From Lentibacillus populi (GTDB lineage Bacteria; Bacillota; Bacilli; Bacillales; Amphibacillaceae): a DNA stretch of 64,000 nucleotides. The notes beneath the pieces were generated by a model. It was given only the letters and a program-made list of their open reading frames with translations. It made no database searches and was not told the origin of the DNA. The stretch is taken from contig BMJD01000021.1 in the NCBI GenBank assembly GCA_014642895.1, positions 1 through 64,000 of the forward strand, in the 5' to 3' direction. The position numbers and the translations under genes were made by a program. Positions 54,197 through 63,114 of this stretch are shown piece by piece. Numbering within the stretch: the first letter of the stretch is position 1; every line of letters starts with the position of its first letter.

Positions 54197-54275
54197 TTGA
54201 GCTTGATCTTTTCGAAGTCTTACGTGCCACGTAGGCTATTAATGTAGAAAAGGTGGGGCTCACTTTTTGTTTTTA
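54197..54275 (+). ncRNA. Candidate small structured RNA upstream of selD
   Basis: TGAGC (54198-54202) pairs with GCTCA (54258-54262), ATCTTTTC (54206-54213) with GAAAAGGT (54247-54254), and CTTACG with CGTAGG inside. TTTTTGTTTTT follows, like a terminator. No gene precedes it on +. The other 54276-54522 bases up to selD show no recognised feature. The nature is unknown: a small RNA, a leader, or a terminator of an unseen transcript. Confidence 0.3.
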
Positions 54276-54522
54276 CTAGTGTATTGTTTGTTAATTTGTT
54301 TAACAGTTAATTCTAGCATACCTTATCCAAGACAAGGTTTCATCCTTTTTCTTTCTTTACTTATAAGCTAGTACAGTGGAATCCAATTCTTTCTATTTTA
54401 CAAGTACTTCTGTAGAACAGACCATCCCATTAGTACTTCTATGACTTGTTCCAGACCTTGATTATGTTAAAATTAAATTATTCATTATATATCGCCGTGT
54501 TTAATGGAAGGATGACAATAAA

Positions 54523-55572
54523 ATGGAAAAAACAAATACAATAAGACTCACAACCCTTTCTTCAAAAGGAGGGTGTGGCTGTAAAATTGGACCTGCTGAT
54601 TTATCACAGGTATTGCGCGCTTTGCCACCGACTGTAAAAAATCCTAATTTACTTGTTGGGCTGGATACGAGCGATGATGCTGGTGTGTATAAATTAAACG
54701 ATGATACAGCTTTAGTTCAGACGGTTGACTTTTTTACGCCGATCGTTGACGATCCATATGCTTTTGGCCAGGTTGCTGCAGCAAATGCGATCAGTGATGT
54801 ATATGCAATGGGCGGAAAGCCGATAACTGCACTTAATATCGTTGCATTTCCCATTTCATCATTAGACAAAGGTATTCTTGCTGAAATATTACGAGGTGCC
54901 GGTGATAAACTGGCGGAAGCAGGCGTCTCTCTGGTCGGGGGTCACTCAATCGATGACAAGGAACCAAAATTTGGTCTTGCTGTTACCGGAACGGTTCATC
55001 CGGATAAAGTAAGAACCAATACAGGAGCAAAACCCGGTGACAAACTAATTTTAACGAAGCCTATTGGTGTCGGTATTTACTCGACATCCATTAAAAATGA
55101 TTTGCTCAGCGAAGAAGAAATAAACCGGGTTACCGAAGTGATGACAACCTTGAACAAAAAAGCTGCAGAAACAATGGAAAGCTACGATGTGCATGCATGT
55201 ACAGATGTTACGGGGTTTGGACTGCTTGGTCATGCTTCGGAAATGGCTAAAGGCAGCAATGTTGAAATTCGCATTATAAAAGACCAAGTACCTGTTTTAC
55301 CACGCATAAAAGAACTCGCCGAGTCAGGTGCAGTACCAGGTGGAACGAAAAATAATTTTGATCATGTAAAAGATATTGTATCCTTCCCTGAATCATTGGA
55401 TCAAACGGATAAATGGATTCTATGTGATGCGGTAACATCCGGCGGACTATTAATTTCTGCAGCCGATGATGATGCGAATGCACTTCTTGCAGCACTACAA
55501 GATAAGGGTGTAGAAGCGCAAATAATCGGGGAAGTCACCGAAGGCAAAAATGGACAAATAACTGTTTTGTAG
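54523..55572 (+). CDS. selD: Selenide, water dikinase (selenophosphate synthetase)
   Basis: 349 residues. It makes selenophosphate from selenide and ATP. The catalytic pair is visible near the N-terminus in KGGCGCKIGP (Cys18 and Lys21); LVGLDTSDDAGVYKL, VQTVDFFTPIVDDPYAFGQ (metal Asp) and GGHSIDDKEPKFGLAVTG are SelD signatures. The active residue is Cys, not selenocysteine. GGAAGGATG precedes the ATG. mnmH follows 28 bp on, so the selenophosphate presumably goes to tRNA. Confidence 0.95.
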   Translation: MEKTNTIRLTTLSSKGGCGCKIGPADLSQVLRALPPTVKNPNLLVGLDTSDDAGVYKLNDDTALVQTVDFFTPIVDDPYAFGQVAAANAISDVYAMGGKPITALNIVAFPISSLDKGILAEILRGAGDKLAEAGVSLVGGHSIDDKEPKFGLAVTGTVHPDKVRTNTGAKPGDKLILTKPIGVGIYSTSIKNDLLSEEEINRVTEVMTTLNKKAAETMESYDVHACTDVTGFGLLGHASEMAKGSNVEIRIIKDQVPVLPRIKELAESGAVPGGTKNNFDHVKDIVSFPESLDQTDKWILCDAVTSGGLLISAADDDANALLAALQDKGVEAQIIGEVTEGKNGQITVL

Positions 55573-55600
55573 TTTTTGAATTGAGGAAGTGACGTAATTT

Positions 55601-56641
55601 ATGTTTCACGATATAGCACTAGATGACCTATTTGCCTTACAAAAAAATGAAGCACATACATTAATTGATGTACGTTCACCAAAAGAATTTAACGAGGCCA
55701 CTATCCCTGGCAGTGTTAACATCCCAGTCTTCACAACCGAAGAACGAGCTGAGGTTGGTACCATTTACAAACAGGTCGGCCCTGAAGCAGCAAAAGAACG
55801 GGGGCTTGCGATTTTTTCCGCAAAGCTCCCGGACTTTATCGATAAATTCCGAAAAGTAGATACGCCTAAAACAGTTTTCTGCTGGCGCGGCGGTATGCGC
55901 AGTAAAACAGCAGCAACCGTCCTTGATCTGATGGGAATCAAGGCCAATCGTTTAAGTGGTGGCTTTCGAACCTACCGCCAATGGGTTGTTAGTGAATTGT
56001 CCAAACATGAGTTTAAACCTGATCTGTATGTGTTAAATGGCTTTACAGGAACTGGAAAAACCGCAATCTTGAAGCAGCTTGAGCTAAAAGGATATCCGGT
56101 AATTGATCTAGAAGGAATGGCCAACCACCGCGGTTCGATTTTCGGACAAATCGGGCTTCAACCAAGCAATCAAAAAAAGTTTGAAGCACTGCTTGTCGAA
56201 AAGCTATTGCAATACAAGGATGTCCCGTTTGTATTTGTAGAAGGGGAAAGCAAACGGATCGGCAAAGTGACACTTCCGGATTTCCTTTATGAAAAAAAGG
56301 AAAAAGGTATGCAATTAATTATTGATTTACCAATGGAAGAACGAATCCGGAATATTTTAGATGATTACCAGCCTTGGAATTCCCCACAAGACTTTGTAGA
56401 GGCATTTCAAATTATTAAAAAGCGAATCCACACCCCGGTTGCCAAGGAAATTGATGAAGGATTGCGGAATGACAATTATACCGAGGCGATTCAGTTGTTG
56501 CTTGAATATTACTACGATCCAAGATATAAGTATGCGGCAAAACAATATCCGGATGATAAAAAAATCCATATCCGTGCCAAAAACATGGAGGAAGCATTAC
56601 ACGGTATCGAAAATGTGTTAAACCAAAAAGCTATGAATTAA
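55601..56641 (+). CDS. mnmH: tRNA 2-selenouridine synthase
   Basis: 346 residues. The N-terminal rhodanese domain has Cys94 in VFCWRGGMRSKT; the C-terminal part is a P-loop domain with GFTGTGKT at 147-154. It replaces sulfur by selenium at the wobble 2-thiouridine of tRNA-Lys, -Glu and -Gln, via a geranylated intermediate, using selenophosphate from SelD. The two genes form a selenium unit; no selA, selB or selC is in the window. A terminator follows. Confidence 0.93.
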   Translation: MFHDIALDDLFALQKNEAHTLIDVRSPKEFNEATIPGSVNIPVFTTEERAEVGTIYKQVGPEAAKERGLAIFSAKLPDFIDKFRKVDTPKTVFCWRGGMRSKTAATVLDLMGIKANRLSGGFRTYRQWVVSELSKHEFKPDLYVLNGFTGTGKTAILKQLELKGYPVIDLEGMANHRGSIFGQIGLQPSNQKKFEALLVEKLLQYKDVPFVFVEGESKRIGKVTLPDFLYEKKEKGMQLIIDLPMEERIRNILDDYQPWNSPQDFVEAFQIIKKRIHTPVAKEIDEGLRNDNYTEAIQLLLEYYYDPRYKYAAKQYPDDKKIHIRAKNMEEALHGIENVLNQKAMN

Positions 56642-56690
56642 TAGTACTGTTTGTTTACAACTTGTTTCGCTATCTTGATTGCACAAAATC

Positions 56691-56721
56691 AGGTAACCAC
56701 ATGTTGCTGGTTACCTTTTTG
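56691..56721 (+). terminator. selD-mnmH terminator
   Basis: AGGTAACC and GGTTACCTTTTT arms, with ACATGTTGCT as loop. Confidence 0.85.
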
Positions 56722-56744
56722 TATTTACATAACTGGCAGGAACT

Positions 56745-57995
56745 CTATAATGCCGTTTCCATAATTTTGTTCAACTGCCTTATGTTAATGGATTCTGTTT
56801 GCTTATTGCTAATATCATACTTCCTTTTAAGCTGGATGATCCGACTGACACTTTCATTAATTCTTTCCTCTGTTAGCTCACCATTATGGACAGCATCCTC
56901 TAAAGCCTTGATAACAGTTATGACATTATGATAATCATGAGCTACCAAAATCATATCATTCCCTGCCTTAACACTCTCAACTGCCGCCTGTCCGATATCA
57001 AAATGATCCGTGATTGCCTGCATTGTCATATCATCCGTTATTACGACACCCGAAAACTTAAACTGATTTCGGAGAATCCCATCTATTATTTTGGGTGACA
57101 TGGATGACGGGAATTCCGGATCAATCTTCGGCAGCAAAATATGTGCCACCATGACGACGTCTGCTCCATTTTGAATCGCACGCTCAAACGGAATGAGTTC
57201 AACCCTATGCAGTTCCTCGAGACTTTTATTCACTTTAGGGAGTTCCAAATGTGAATCAACAGATGTATCTCCATGCCCGGGAAAATGTTTAATAACGGAT
57301 ATAATTCCTTCTGACTGAATGCCCTTCATCGTTTGGGTACCTAGATCACTGACGATTTCGGGATTATTGCCAAATGACCGATCACCAATAACCGGATTGT
57401 CCGGGTTACTGTTCACATCCAAAACCGGGGCAAAATCCAGATTGAACCCAAAAGCAGTTAATTGCTTCCCCAACATTGATCCTATTGTATAGGAGTATCC
57501 GCCATTCCCCTGCTCACCAATATGTTTATTTGAAGGAAGGTTGATTAAATCCCCTGGCAATCTGGAGACCTCTCCACCCTCTTGATCAACCCCCAATAAT
57601 AGCGGCAGACGGTTCCTGACATTTTTTGTTTTTATTTCATTTAATAAGTCAATCGTCTGGTTCGGACTTTCCATATTGTTCGCGTATAATATGATACCTC
57701 CAACCTTATGTTTTCTTATCAAATTTAGGTTATCTTCATTTAAAGAAGTTCCACTAACGCCAGCTATCATCATTTGGCCGATTTTTTCATCTAAACTCAT
57801 ATTTGCTATAATTGCTGCATTATCGGATTTATCGTTTAACTCTGGAGCCTGTTTCTGTTCTAATGATTTTTTTGCCATTTCAGAAGACTTGGCAATAACG
57901 GATCCGTCATTTTGCTGATTACCTTTTCCAATTATGGTAATTCCGACGATTATAAGCATGATCGTGGCTATCATATACGCTGCTATCTTCCCCAT
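56745..57995 (-). CDS. nagZ: Glycoside hydrolase family 3, beta-N-acetylglucosaminidase (NagZ-like)
   Basis: 416 residues. An N-terminal hydrophobic segment (about 5-24) anchors or exports it; a Lys/Gln/Asn-rich spacer leads to the GH3 barrel. KHFPGHGDTSVDSHLELP has the His/Asp acid-base loop of NagZ, and GVVITDDM the nucleophile Asp. It cleaves GlcNAc from muropeptides. Bacillus subtilis NagZ (about 640 residues) has an extra C-terminal domain that is absent here. GGAGGAATAG precedes the ATG. Confidence 0.88.
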   Translation of the reverse strand: MGKIAAYMIATIMLIIVGITIIGKGNQQNDGSVIAKSSEMAKKSLEQKQAPELNDKSDNAAIIANMSLDEKIGQMMIAGVSGTSLNEDNLNLIRKHKVGGIILYANNMESPNQTIDLLNEIKTKNVRNRLPLLLGVDQEGGEVSRLPGDLINLPSNKHIGEQGNGGYSYTIGSMLGKQLTAFGFNLDFAPVLDVNSNPDNPVIGDRSFGNNPEIVSDLGTQTMKGIQSEGIISVIKHFPGHGDTSVDSHLELPKVNKSLEELHRVELIPFERAIQNGADVVMVAHILLPKIDPEFPSSMSPKIIDGILRNQFKFSGVVITDDMTMQAITDHFDIGQAAVESVKAGNDMILVAHDYHNVITVIKALEDAVHNGELTEERINESVSRIIQLKRKYDISNKQTESINIRQLNKIMETAL

Positions 57996-58087
57996 TTTCT
58001 ATTCCTCCGGCTACAATTTCTTTCTTTTCTATTTCTATGAATAGTATTGGTAGGTTATACTAAATAAAAATAATGGAGGTATCCGAA

Positions 58088-58489
58088 ATGAAAAAACTTA
58101 TTCCACATATCAGAATCGAAAATTGCAAAGTAGCTGTTGAATATTATCAAAGGGCATTTGGCGGTGAAATTAAAAACACGCAGTTGGCGGATGGAATAGA
58201 AATGTTCAAGGGACACGAAGGGAAATATATTCACGCAGAATTACATATTAATGAAAATTGTATTATTTATTTTGCCGATGTGTTTGGTGAAAAACCTGCA
58301 AATGGAAGTAACATCCTGCTCGGACCTGATCTTGATAGTGAGGAAGAGATTAATCAGGTCTACAGTTTTTTAGCAACAGATGGAGAGGTTAAAATGGAGC
58401 TGCAGGATACATTTTGGGGAGCCAAGCATGCAATTGTAAAAGACAAGTATGGCATTTCATGGGAACTTAATTATGAAACAAAGGCGTAA
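58088..58489 (+). CDS. VOC/glyoxalase-fold protein (PhnB-like)
   Basis: 133 residues, two beta-alpha-beta-beta-beta units: PHIRIENCKVAVEYYQRAFGGEI and the later LQDTFWGAKHAIVKDKYGISWEL, which is the typical PhnB/YjdN ending (FWG...DPFG.xW). Metal ligands are not clearly conserved. Function unknown. GGAGGT seven bases before ATG 58088 rules out the upstream in-frame start. The structured element at 58490 begins right at its stop codon. Confidence 0.82.
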   Translation: MKKLIPHIRIENCKVAVEYYQRAFGGEIKNTQLADGIEMFKGHEGKYIHAELHINENCIIYFADVFGEKPANGSNILLGPDLDSEEEINQVYSFLATDGEVKMELQDTFWGAKHAIVKDKYGISWELNYETKA

Positions 58490-58775
58490 CGCCCAGTTAG
58501 CGGCTAGAGGACTCTCGCCCTGCCATTTAGTGTGGTTCGGTGTTGCTGTCGGGAGCAGCGGTCTTAACCGAACAAACAACCGCAGGAGATAAAGGAAACA
58601 CGGTGAGCTGGGGGGCTGCAGGATGCAGGTCAGTTCGGTGTGGCGATTGTCGTCGCGGTTTTAACCGAACTTCCCCTCTCACCGATGTTGACTAATCGTA
58701 TGGAGGTGAGGGAAATCCACTGGGCGCTGGAGCCGGACGTGGCCTTACTCTGATGCAAGCTGAATAGAGCTTGAA
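58490..58775. ncRNA. Structured non-coding element with twin homologous hairpins
   Basis: Outer helix CGCCCAGT (58490-58497) / ACTGGGCG (58719-58726). Inside: hairpin GGC-AGA/TCT-GCC (58502-58519); twin hairpins GTTCGGT/ACCGAAC at 58535-58573 and 58633-58670; GGTGAG (58602-58607), which pairs with CTCACC (58678-58683), itself also complementary to GGTGAG (58705-58710). After the outer helix come GCC/GGC and CAAGCT/AGCTTG hairpins, then a T-rich stretch. GC content is above the surroundings. No frame of gene length. It may be an RNA or a mobile palindromic element; strand not fixed. The remaining bases to 58833 show nothing. Confidence 0.6.
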
Positions 58776-58833
58776 TTTTATATCTCCTTGGCCTGCAAAA
58801 TGATAATAGCTAATTAGTGACAGGCACTTTTCT

Positions 58834-59793
58834 TTAAGCTGGGAAACGCATTTTTTCGGCTAATTGCTGCATGGACGGAAGCATGTTAATATCCATGTTC
58901 CCGCCACTGACAATCACACCACAATGTCTGGATCTAATTTGCTCATGATATTTGAACAATGCGGCTAATGATGCCGCACCGGCACCTTCAATTAATGTTT
59001 TGTTCCGCTCTAGCATATATAAAATAGCTGCAGCAATTTCTTCATCTGTTACGGTTACAATATCATCCACATATTCCCGTATTAGTGGTAATGTATGTTT
59101 ACCAGGCTGTTTGACTGCTATACCCTCTGCAATGGTCGAAACAGATTTCAAATTTTTTACCCGTTTCGTATGGTAGCTTTCATACATGGCTGAAGCTCCA
59201 CAGGCTTGAACCCCAATAACCTTGATATTACGATTTACATGTTTGGCCGCAACCGAGATACCACTAATCAAGCCACCGCCACCAATGGGCACCATAATCG
59301 TATCCATCCGGTCTTCCTGCCTGAGCATTTCCATGGCAATGGTGCCTTGACCAGCCATCACGTCATAATCATCAAATGGATGAATATAAACAGCACCGGT
59401 TTGCATTTGCCTTTTTAGTGATGCTTCATATGCTTCCTGAAATGTTTCACCAGTAAGCACTACTTCAGCTCCATAGTTCCGGGTCGCATTCACCTTGGCA
59501 TGTGGCGTCTTCTCTGCCATGAATATCGTTGCCCGTGCCCCTAATTTTGCCGCAGCATGCGCAACACCTTGGGCATGGTTACCTGCTGATGCAGTGATAA
59601 CACCTTTATTTAATTGCTCTTTTGATAGCTGCATTAGTTTAAAGCTTGCACCTCTAAACTTGAATGCACCTGTTTTTTGCTGGTTTTCCATTTTAAAATA
59701 AACATGTTTTCCAATTAAATTATCTGTAGTCGCTGATGTAAGTAATGGTGTACGGTGAACGATGGGGGTTAAACGTTCCATCGCAGTATGCAC
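58834..59793 (-). CDS. ilvA: Threonine/serine dehydratase, catalytic domain only
   Basis: 319 residues of the PLP fold II. PLP lysine in GAFKFRGA (about 45), TASAGNHAQGVA, the phosphate loop PIGGGGLISG and a final VSGGNMD. It deaminates threonine to 2-oxobutyrate. No C-terminal ACT domain, so it is TdcB-like, not an isoleucine-inhibited long IlvA; its place after leuD suggests isoleucine synthesis. The usual N-terminal helix of 15 residues is partly missing because a stop lies upstream; GTG 59793 after AGGTGA is the best start. Confidence 0.82.
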   Translation of the reverse strand: MHTAMERLTPIVHRTPLLTSATTDNLIGKHVYFKMENQQKTGAFKFRGASFKLMQLSKEQLNKGVITASAGNHAQGVAHAAAKLGARATIFMAEKTPHAKVNATRNYGAEVVLTGETFQEAYEASLKRQMQTGAVYIHPFDDYDVMAGQGTIAMEMLRQEDRMDTIMVPIGGGGLISGISVAAKHVNRNIKVIGVQACGASAMYESYHTKRVKNLKSVSTIAEGIAVKQPGKHTLPLIREYVDDIVTVTDEEIAAAILYMLERNKTLIEGAGAASLAALFKYHEQIRSRHCGVIVSGGNMDINMLPSMQQLAEKMRFPA

Positions 59794-59939
59794 TTTTTCA
59801 CCTGTTAAGCAATTCCCAATTGTTTCACACTCCTAGGTTGAAAGTTTTAACTATTCTTTTGATTAAGCTCAGGAGAGGAAGCACCTCCCCCGGAAACGTT
59901 ACCGACAAAATTTGGGAAGTGACAAATACCTTATGACAC

Positions 59940-60545
59940 TTATTCGGAACCCATCGCCACTTTCTTTTGCCCGGCACTCTCAAATGCGGTAATTTTGTCC
60001 TCATGTTGTAATGTTAGTGCAATTTCGTCCCAGCCGTTTAGCAGCTTTTCCTTATGATAAGCCGGGATGTCGAAATGCACTTCACGCTGCCCATCCGTTA
60101 TTTGCTGATTTTCCAGGTCAACAGCTAATACTAAATCAGCCTTGTTCGCTTGATCCAGCCATTGATTTACTTGAGTCTTATCCAATTTAATTGGAATAAT
60201 CCCGTTTTTTAACGCATTATTATAAAAAATATCGGCAAAGCTTGGTGCGATAATGACGCGGAATCCATAATCAAGCAAGGCCCATGGTGCATGTTCCCTG
60301 GACGATCCGCAGCCGAAATTCTCTCCTGCTACTAATATCGATGCCTCTTGGTATTCCGGATTATTCAGGCTAAAGTCGACTCGGCTTTTGCCATCGTCGT
60401 CAAACCGCCAATGATAAAAGAGAAATTCACCAAATCCGGTTCGTTCAATTCGTTTAAGAAATTGCTTCGGGATAATTTGATCAGTATCAACATTCGTCCG
60501 ATTTAACGGATAAACTAATCCCTGATGCTGTTGAATAGCCTCCAC
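59940..60545 (-). CDS. leuD: 3-isopropylmalate dehydratase small subunit
   Basis: 201 residues, aconitase swivelling domain. [19 protein letters not shown] and [17 protein letters not shown] are the LeuD signatures. With LeuC it isomerises 2- to 3-isopropylmalate. It starts with GTG 60545 after GGAGGTGA, 14 bp downstream of leuC. About 145 bp separate it from the ilvA-like gene. Confidence 0.96.
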   Translation of the reverse strand: MEAIQQHQGLVYPLNRTNVDTDQIIPKQFLKRIERTGFGEFLFYHWRFDDDGKSRVDFSLNNPEYQEASILVAGENFGCGSSREHAPWALLDYGFRVIIAPSFADIFYNNALKNGIIPIKLDKTQVNQWLDQANKADLVLAVDLENQQITDGQREVHFDIPAYHKEKLLNGWDEIALTLQHEDKITAFESAGQKKVAMGSE

Positions 60546-60559
60546 GACGTAATCACCTC

Positions 60560-61966
60560 CTAACTTGGCACTCCAGTAAACGTACGAACATCGACAAAAT
60601 GGCCTTCAATCGCGGCCGCTGCCGCCATTTCCGGACTTACCAAATGCGTTCTGGAACCATTTCCTTGTCTTCCTTCAAAGTTTCGGTTGGATGTTGATGC
60701 ACACCTTGACCCTGGTGGTACAACATCATCATTCATCGCCAAACACATACTGCATCCAGCTTCACGCCACTCAAAGCCTGCCTGTTTGAAAATTGTATCG
60801 ATCCCTTCTTTTTCTGCTTGCGTTTTAATAGTGAAGGAACCTGGCACAACTATTGCCCTGACTCCTGGTTTAACCTGTTTGCCTTTTACAATTTCTGCAG
60901 CCTTTTGCAAATCGGCGAGCCGCGAGTTGGTACAAGATCCAATAAATACATGATCAATTTCAATCGACGTAATTGGCTGATTTTCCTCAAGTCCCATATA
61001 TGCTAGTGCCCGTTCTACATCTTCCCGGTACTCAACATCGTTTAAATCAGGAGTCGATCCACTAACAGGGACACACATACCAGGATTTGTTCCCCAAGAT
61101 ACTTGTGGCTCAATTTCCTCAGCATTAATGGTTACGGTTTTGTCGTAAACAGCACCTTGATCCGTTGCCAGGTCAAGCCAGCTGGCCGCTAATTCGGTAA
61201 ATTCCTCGCCATCAGGGACGTATTCCTTTCCTTGCAAAAATTCAACCGTTTTTTCATCTGGGCTAATCAGACCGGCTCTTGCTCCCGCTTCAATCGACAT
61301 GTTGCATACGGTCATACGTCCTTCCATCGATAAATTGCGAATCGCATTACCTGTATATTCGATTACATAGCCTGTTCCAAACCGGACACCGAATTTGGCG
61401 ATAATCGCAAGAATCAGATCCTTTGCCGTCACCCCGGCACCCAGTTCGCCCTCAACCTGCACATTTAATGTCTTCGGTCGTTCCTGCCAAATGGTCTGTG
61501 TTGCCAAAACATGTTCGACTTCACTTGTGCCGATCCCAAAAGCGAGTGCACCAAATGCGCCATGTGTAGATGTATGGCTGTCACCGCATACGATAGTCTT
61601 CCCTGGCTGTGTTAAACCAAGCTGCGGACCAATCACATGGACAATTCCCTGATCCGGATGATACATATCAGCTAGCTTAATTCCATTTGCCTCACAATTC
61701 TTTTTCAATGTCTCCATTTGTTTCTTAGCTATTTGGTCTTTGACAACATCCCGATTTTGTGTCGGGACATTGTGGTCCATTGTTGCATACGTTAAATCCG
61801 GCCGCCGTACTTTACGATTGTTCAGACGCAGCCCCTCAAACGCTTGTGGAGAGGTTACTTCATGAACTAGATGCAGATCAATATACAGTAAATCAGGTTT
61901 TCCCTCTTCCTGATGTACGACGTGTTTATTCCAGATTTTCTCGATGATTGTCTTGGGCTTCCCCAC
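60560..61966 (-). CDS. leuC: 3-isopropylmalate dehydratase large subunit
   Basis: About 468 residues. Iron-sulfur ligands: Cys in [13 protein letters not shown] (about 347) and CSMCLAMN (about 407 and 410). [35 protein letters not shown], and [22 protein letters not shown] are typical of LeuC. The frame is open to 62005, but GTG 61966 follows GAGGGAGGG and gives the standard [17 protein letters not shown] start. Confidence 0.96.
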   Translation of the reverse strand: MGKPKTIIEKIWNKHVVHQEEGKPDLLYIDLHLVHEVTSPQAFEGLRLNNRKVRRPDLTYATMDHNVPTQNRDVVKDQIAKKQMETLKKNCEANGIKLADMYHPDQGIVHVIGPQLGLTQPGKTIVCGDSHTSTHGAFGALAFGIGTSEVEHVLATQTIWQERPKTLNVQVEGELGAGVTAKDLILAIIAKFGVRFGTGYVIEYTGNAIRNLSMEGRMTVCNMSIEAGARAGLISPDEKTVEFLQGKEYVPDGEEFTELAASWLDLATDQGAVYDKTVTINAEEIEPQVSWGTNPGMCVPVSGSTPDLNDVEYREDVERALAYMGLEENQPITSIEIDHVFIGSCTNSRLADLQKAAEIVKGKQVKPGVRAIVVPGSFTIKTQAEKEGIDTIFKQAGFEWREAGCSMCLAMNDDVVPPGSRCASTSNRNFEGRQGNGSRTHLVSPEMAAAAAIEGHFVDVRTFTGVPS

Positions 61967-61986
61967 TTTATCATTCCCTCCCTCGG

Positions 61987-63093
61987 TTAGACGTACATAC
62001 TGCAAATACTATTTGAAACACCTTTTGTCGTTAGATTTTCCACTACGATTTCCGTTATTTCCTTCGTACTCACTTGCTTACCGCCGGCAATTTTTAAATC
62101 AGCGGTATGATATCCTTGTTCAAGGCATTGCTGTACAGCTTCCTCAATTTCTGCAGCCTCCACTTCCATCTGGAAAGAATGTTTAAGCATTAATGCTGCT
62201 GAGAGAATCATCCCTAAAGGATTGGCGATTCCTTTTCCGGCGATATCCGGTGCTGAACCATGGACAGGTTCATAAAGCCCAACCCCATCCGTTCTAATGC
62301 TGGCAGAAGGCAGCATTCCCAGCGACCCTGTTAAAACCGATGCCTCATCACTTAAAATATCCCCGAATAAATTCTCTGTAACGATAACATCAAATTGGGT
62401 TGGCTGTGTGATCAGTTTCATTGCTGCCGCATCGACAAGCAGATGCTCAACTGTTACATCCGGATAATCCTGTTGCTTTTCATTGACAATTTCCCGCCAA
62501 AGCCGGCTGGATTCCAGCACATTGGCCTTATCAACCGATGTTAGATGGTTGCTCCTTAGTCTGGCAGTTTGAAAAGCTTTGTCAATAATCCGTTCCATTT
62601 CGCTTCGTTGATAGGAAAGTGTATCAACAACCGCATTGCCGTTATCTCGCCGTTCACTTGGCTTGCCAAAATAAAGGCCGCCTGTCAGTTCACGGATAAT
62701 CATAATGTCGTTGCCTTTTACCACCTCTTCCTTCAATGGCGATGCATGGAGCAGCGGGGCAAACCCCTTGATCGGACGCAGATTTGCAAAAAGGCCGAGT
62801 GATTTCCGGATCCCAAGCAGTCCTTTTTCCGGCCTCAGATGTGCAGGAAGGGAGTCCCATTTACTTCCTCCAACAGCGCCTAATAAAACGGCATCTGCAT
62901 TATGGCATGCCTTTATGGTATCTTCCGGCAAAGGTGTTCCATATTGATCAATTGCGTCACCACCGATCGCATGCTGATGAAAAGTAAACCGGTGACCAAA
63001 CTCGCTGGCAACCGTGTTTAGAACAACTTTCGCCGCTTCCATAATTTCTTTCCCAACACCATCACCCGGAAGCAGAATTATTTGTTTATTCAT
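61987..63093 (-). CDS. leuB: 3-isopropylmalate dehydrogenase
   Basis: 368 residues, NAD-dependent oxidative decarboxylase of leucine synthesis. [12 protein letters not shown] at the start, the [10 protein letters not shown] motif, catalytic Tyr/Lys region, [32 protein letters not shown] and [18 protein letters not shown] are all present. AGGAGGGGAGC precedes the ATG. It is placed between leuA and leuC, with gaps of about 20 bp. Confidence 0.96.
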   Translation of the reverse strand: MNKQIILLPGDGVGKEIMEAAKVVLNTVASEFGHRFTFHQHAIGGDAIDQYGTPLPEDTIKACHNADAVLLGAVGGSKWDSLPAHLRPEKGLLGIRKSLGLFANLRPIKGFAPLLHASPLKEEVVKGNDIMIIRELTGGLYFGKPSERRDNGNAVVDTLSYQRSEMERIIDKAFQTARLRSNHLTSVDKANVLESSRLWREIVNEKQQDYPDVTVEHLLVDAAAMKLITQPTQFDVIVTENLFGDILSDEASVLTGSLGMLPSASIRTDGVGLYEPVHGSAPDIAGKGIANPLGMILSAALMLKHSFQMEVEAAEIEEAVQQCLEQGYHTADLKIAGGKQVSTKEITEIVVENLTTKGVSNSICSMYV

Positions 63094-63114
63094 AAGCTCC
63101 CCTCCTTAATAAGT

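Noticed and set aside
58753..58767. A short ATG frame following GGAGGTGAGG in the structured element.
   Set aside because: It stops after three sense codons (Met-Gln-Ala would be followed at once by a stop), and the purine-rich stretch lies too far upstream and inside a helix.
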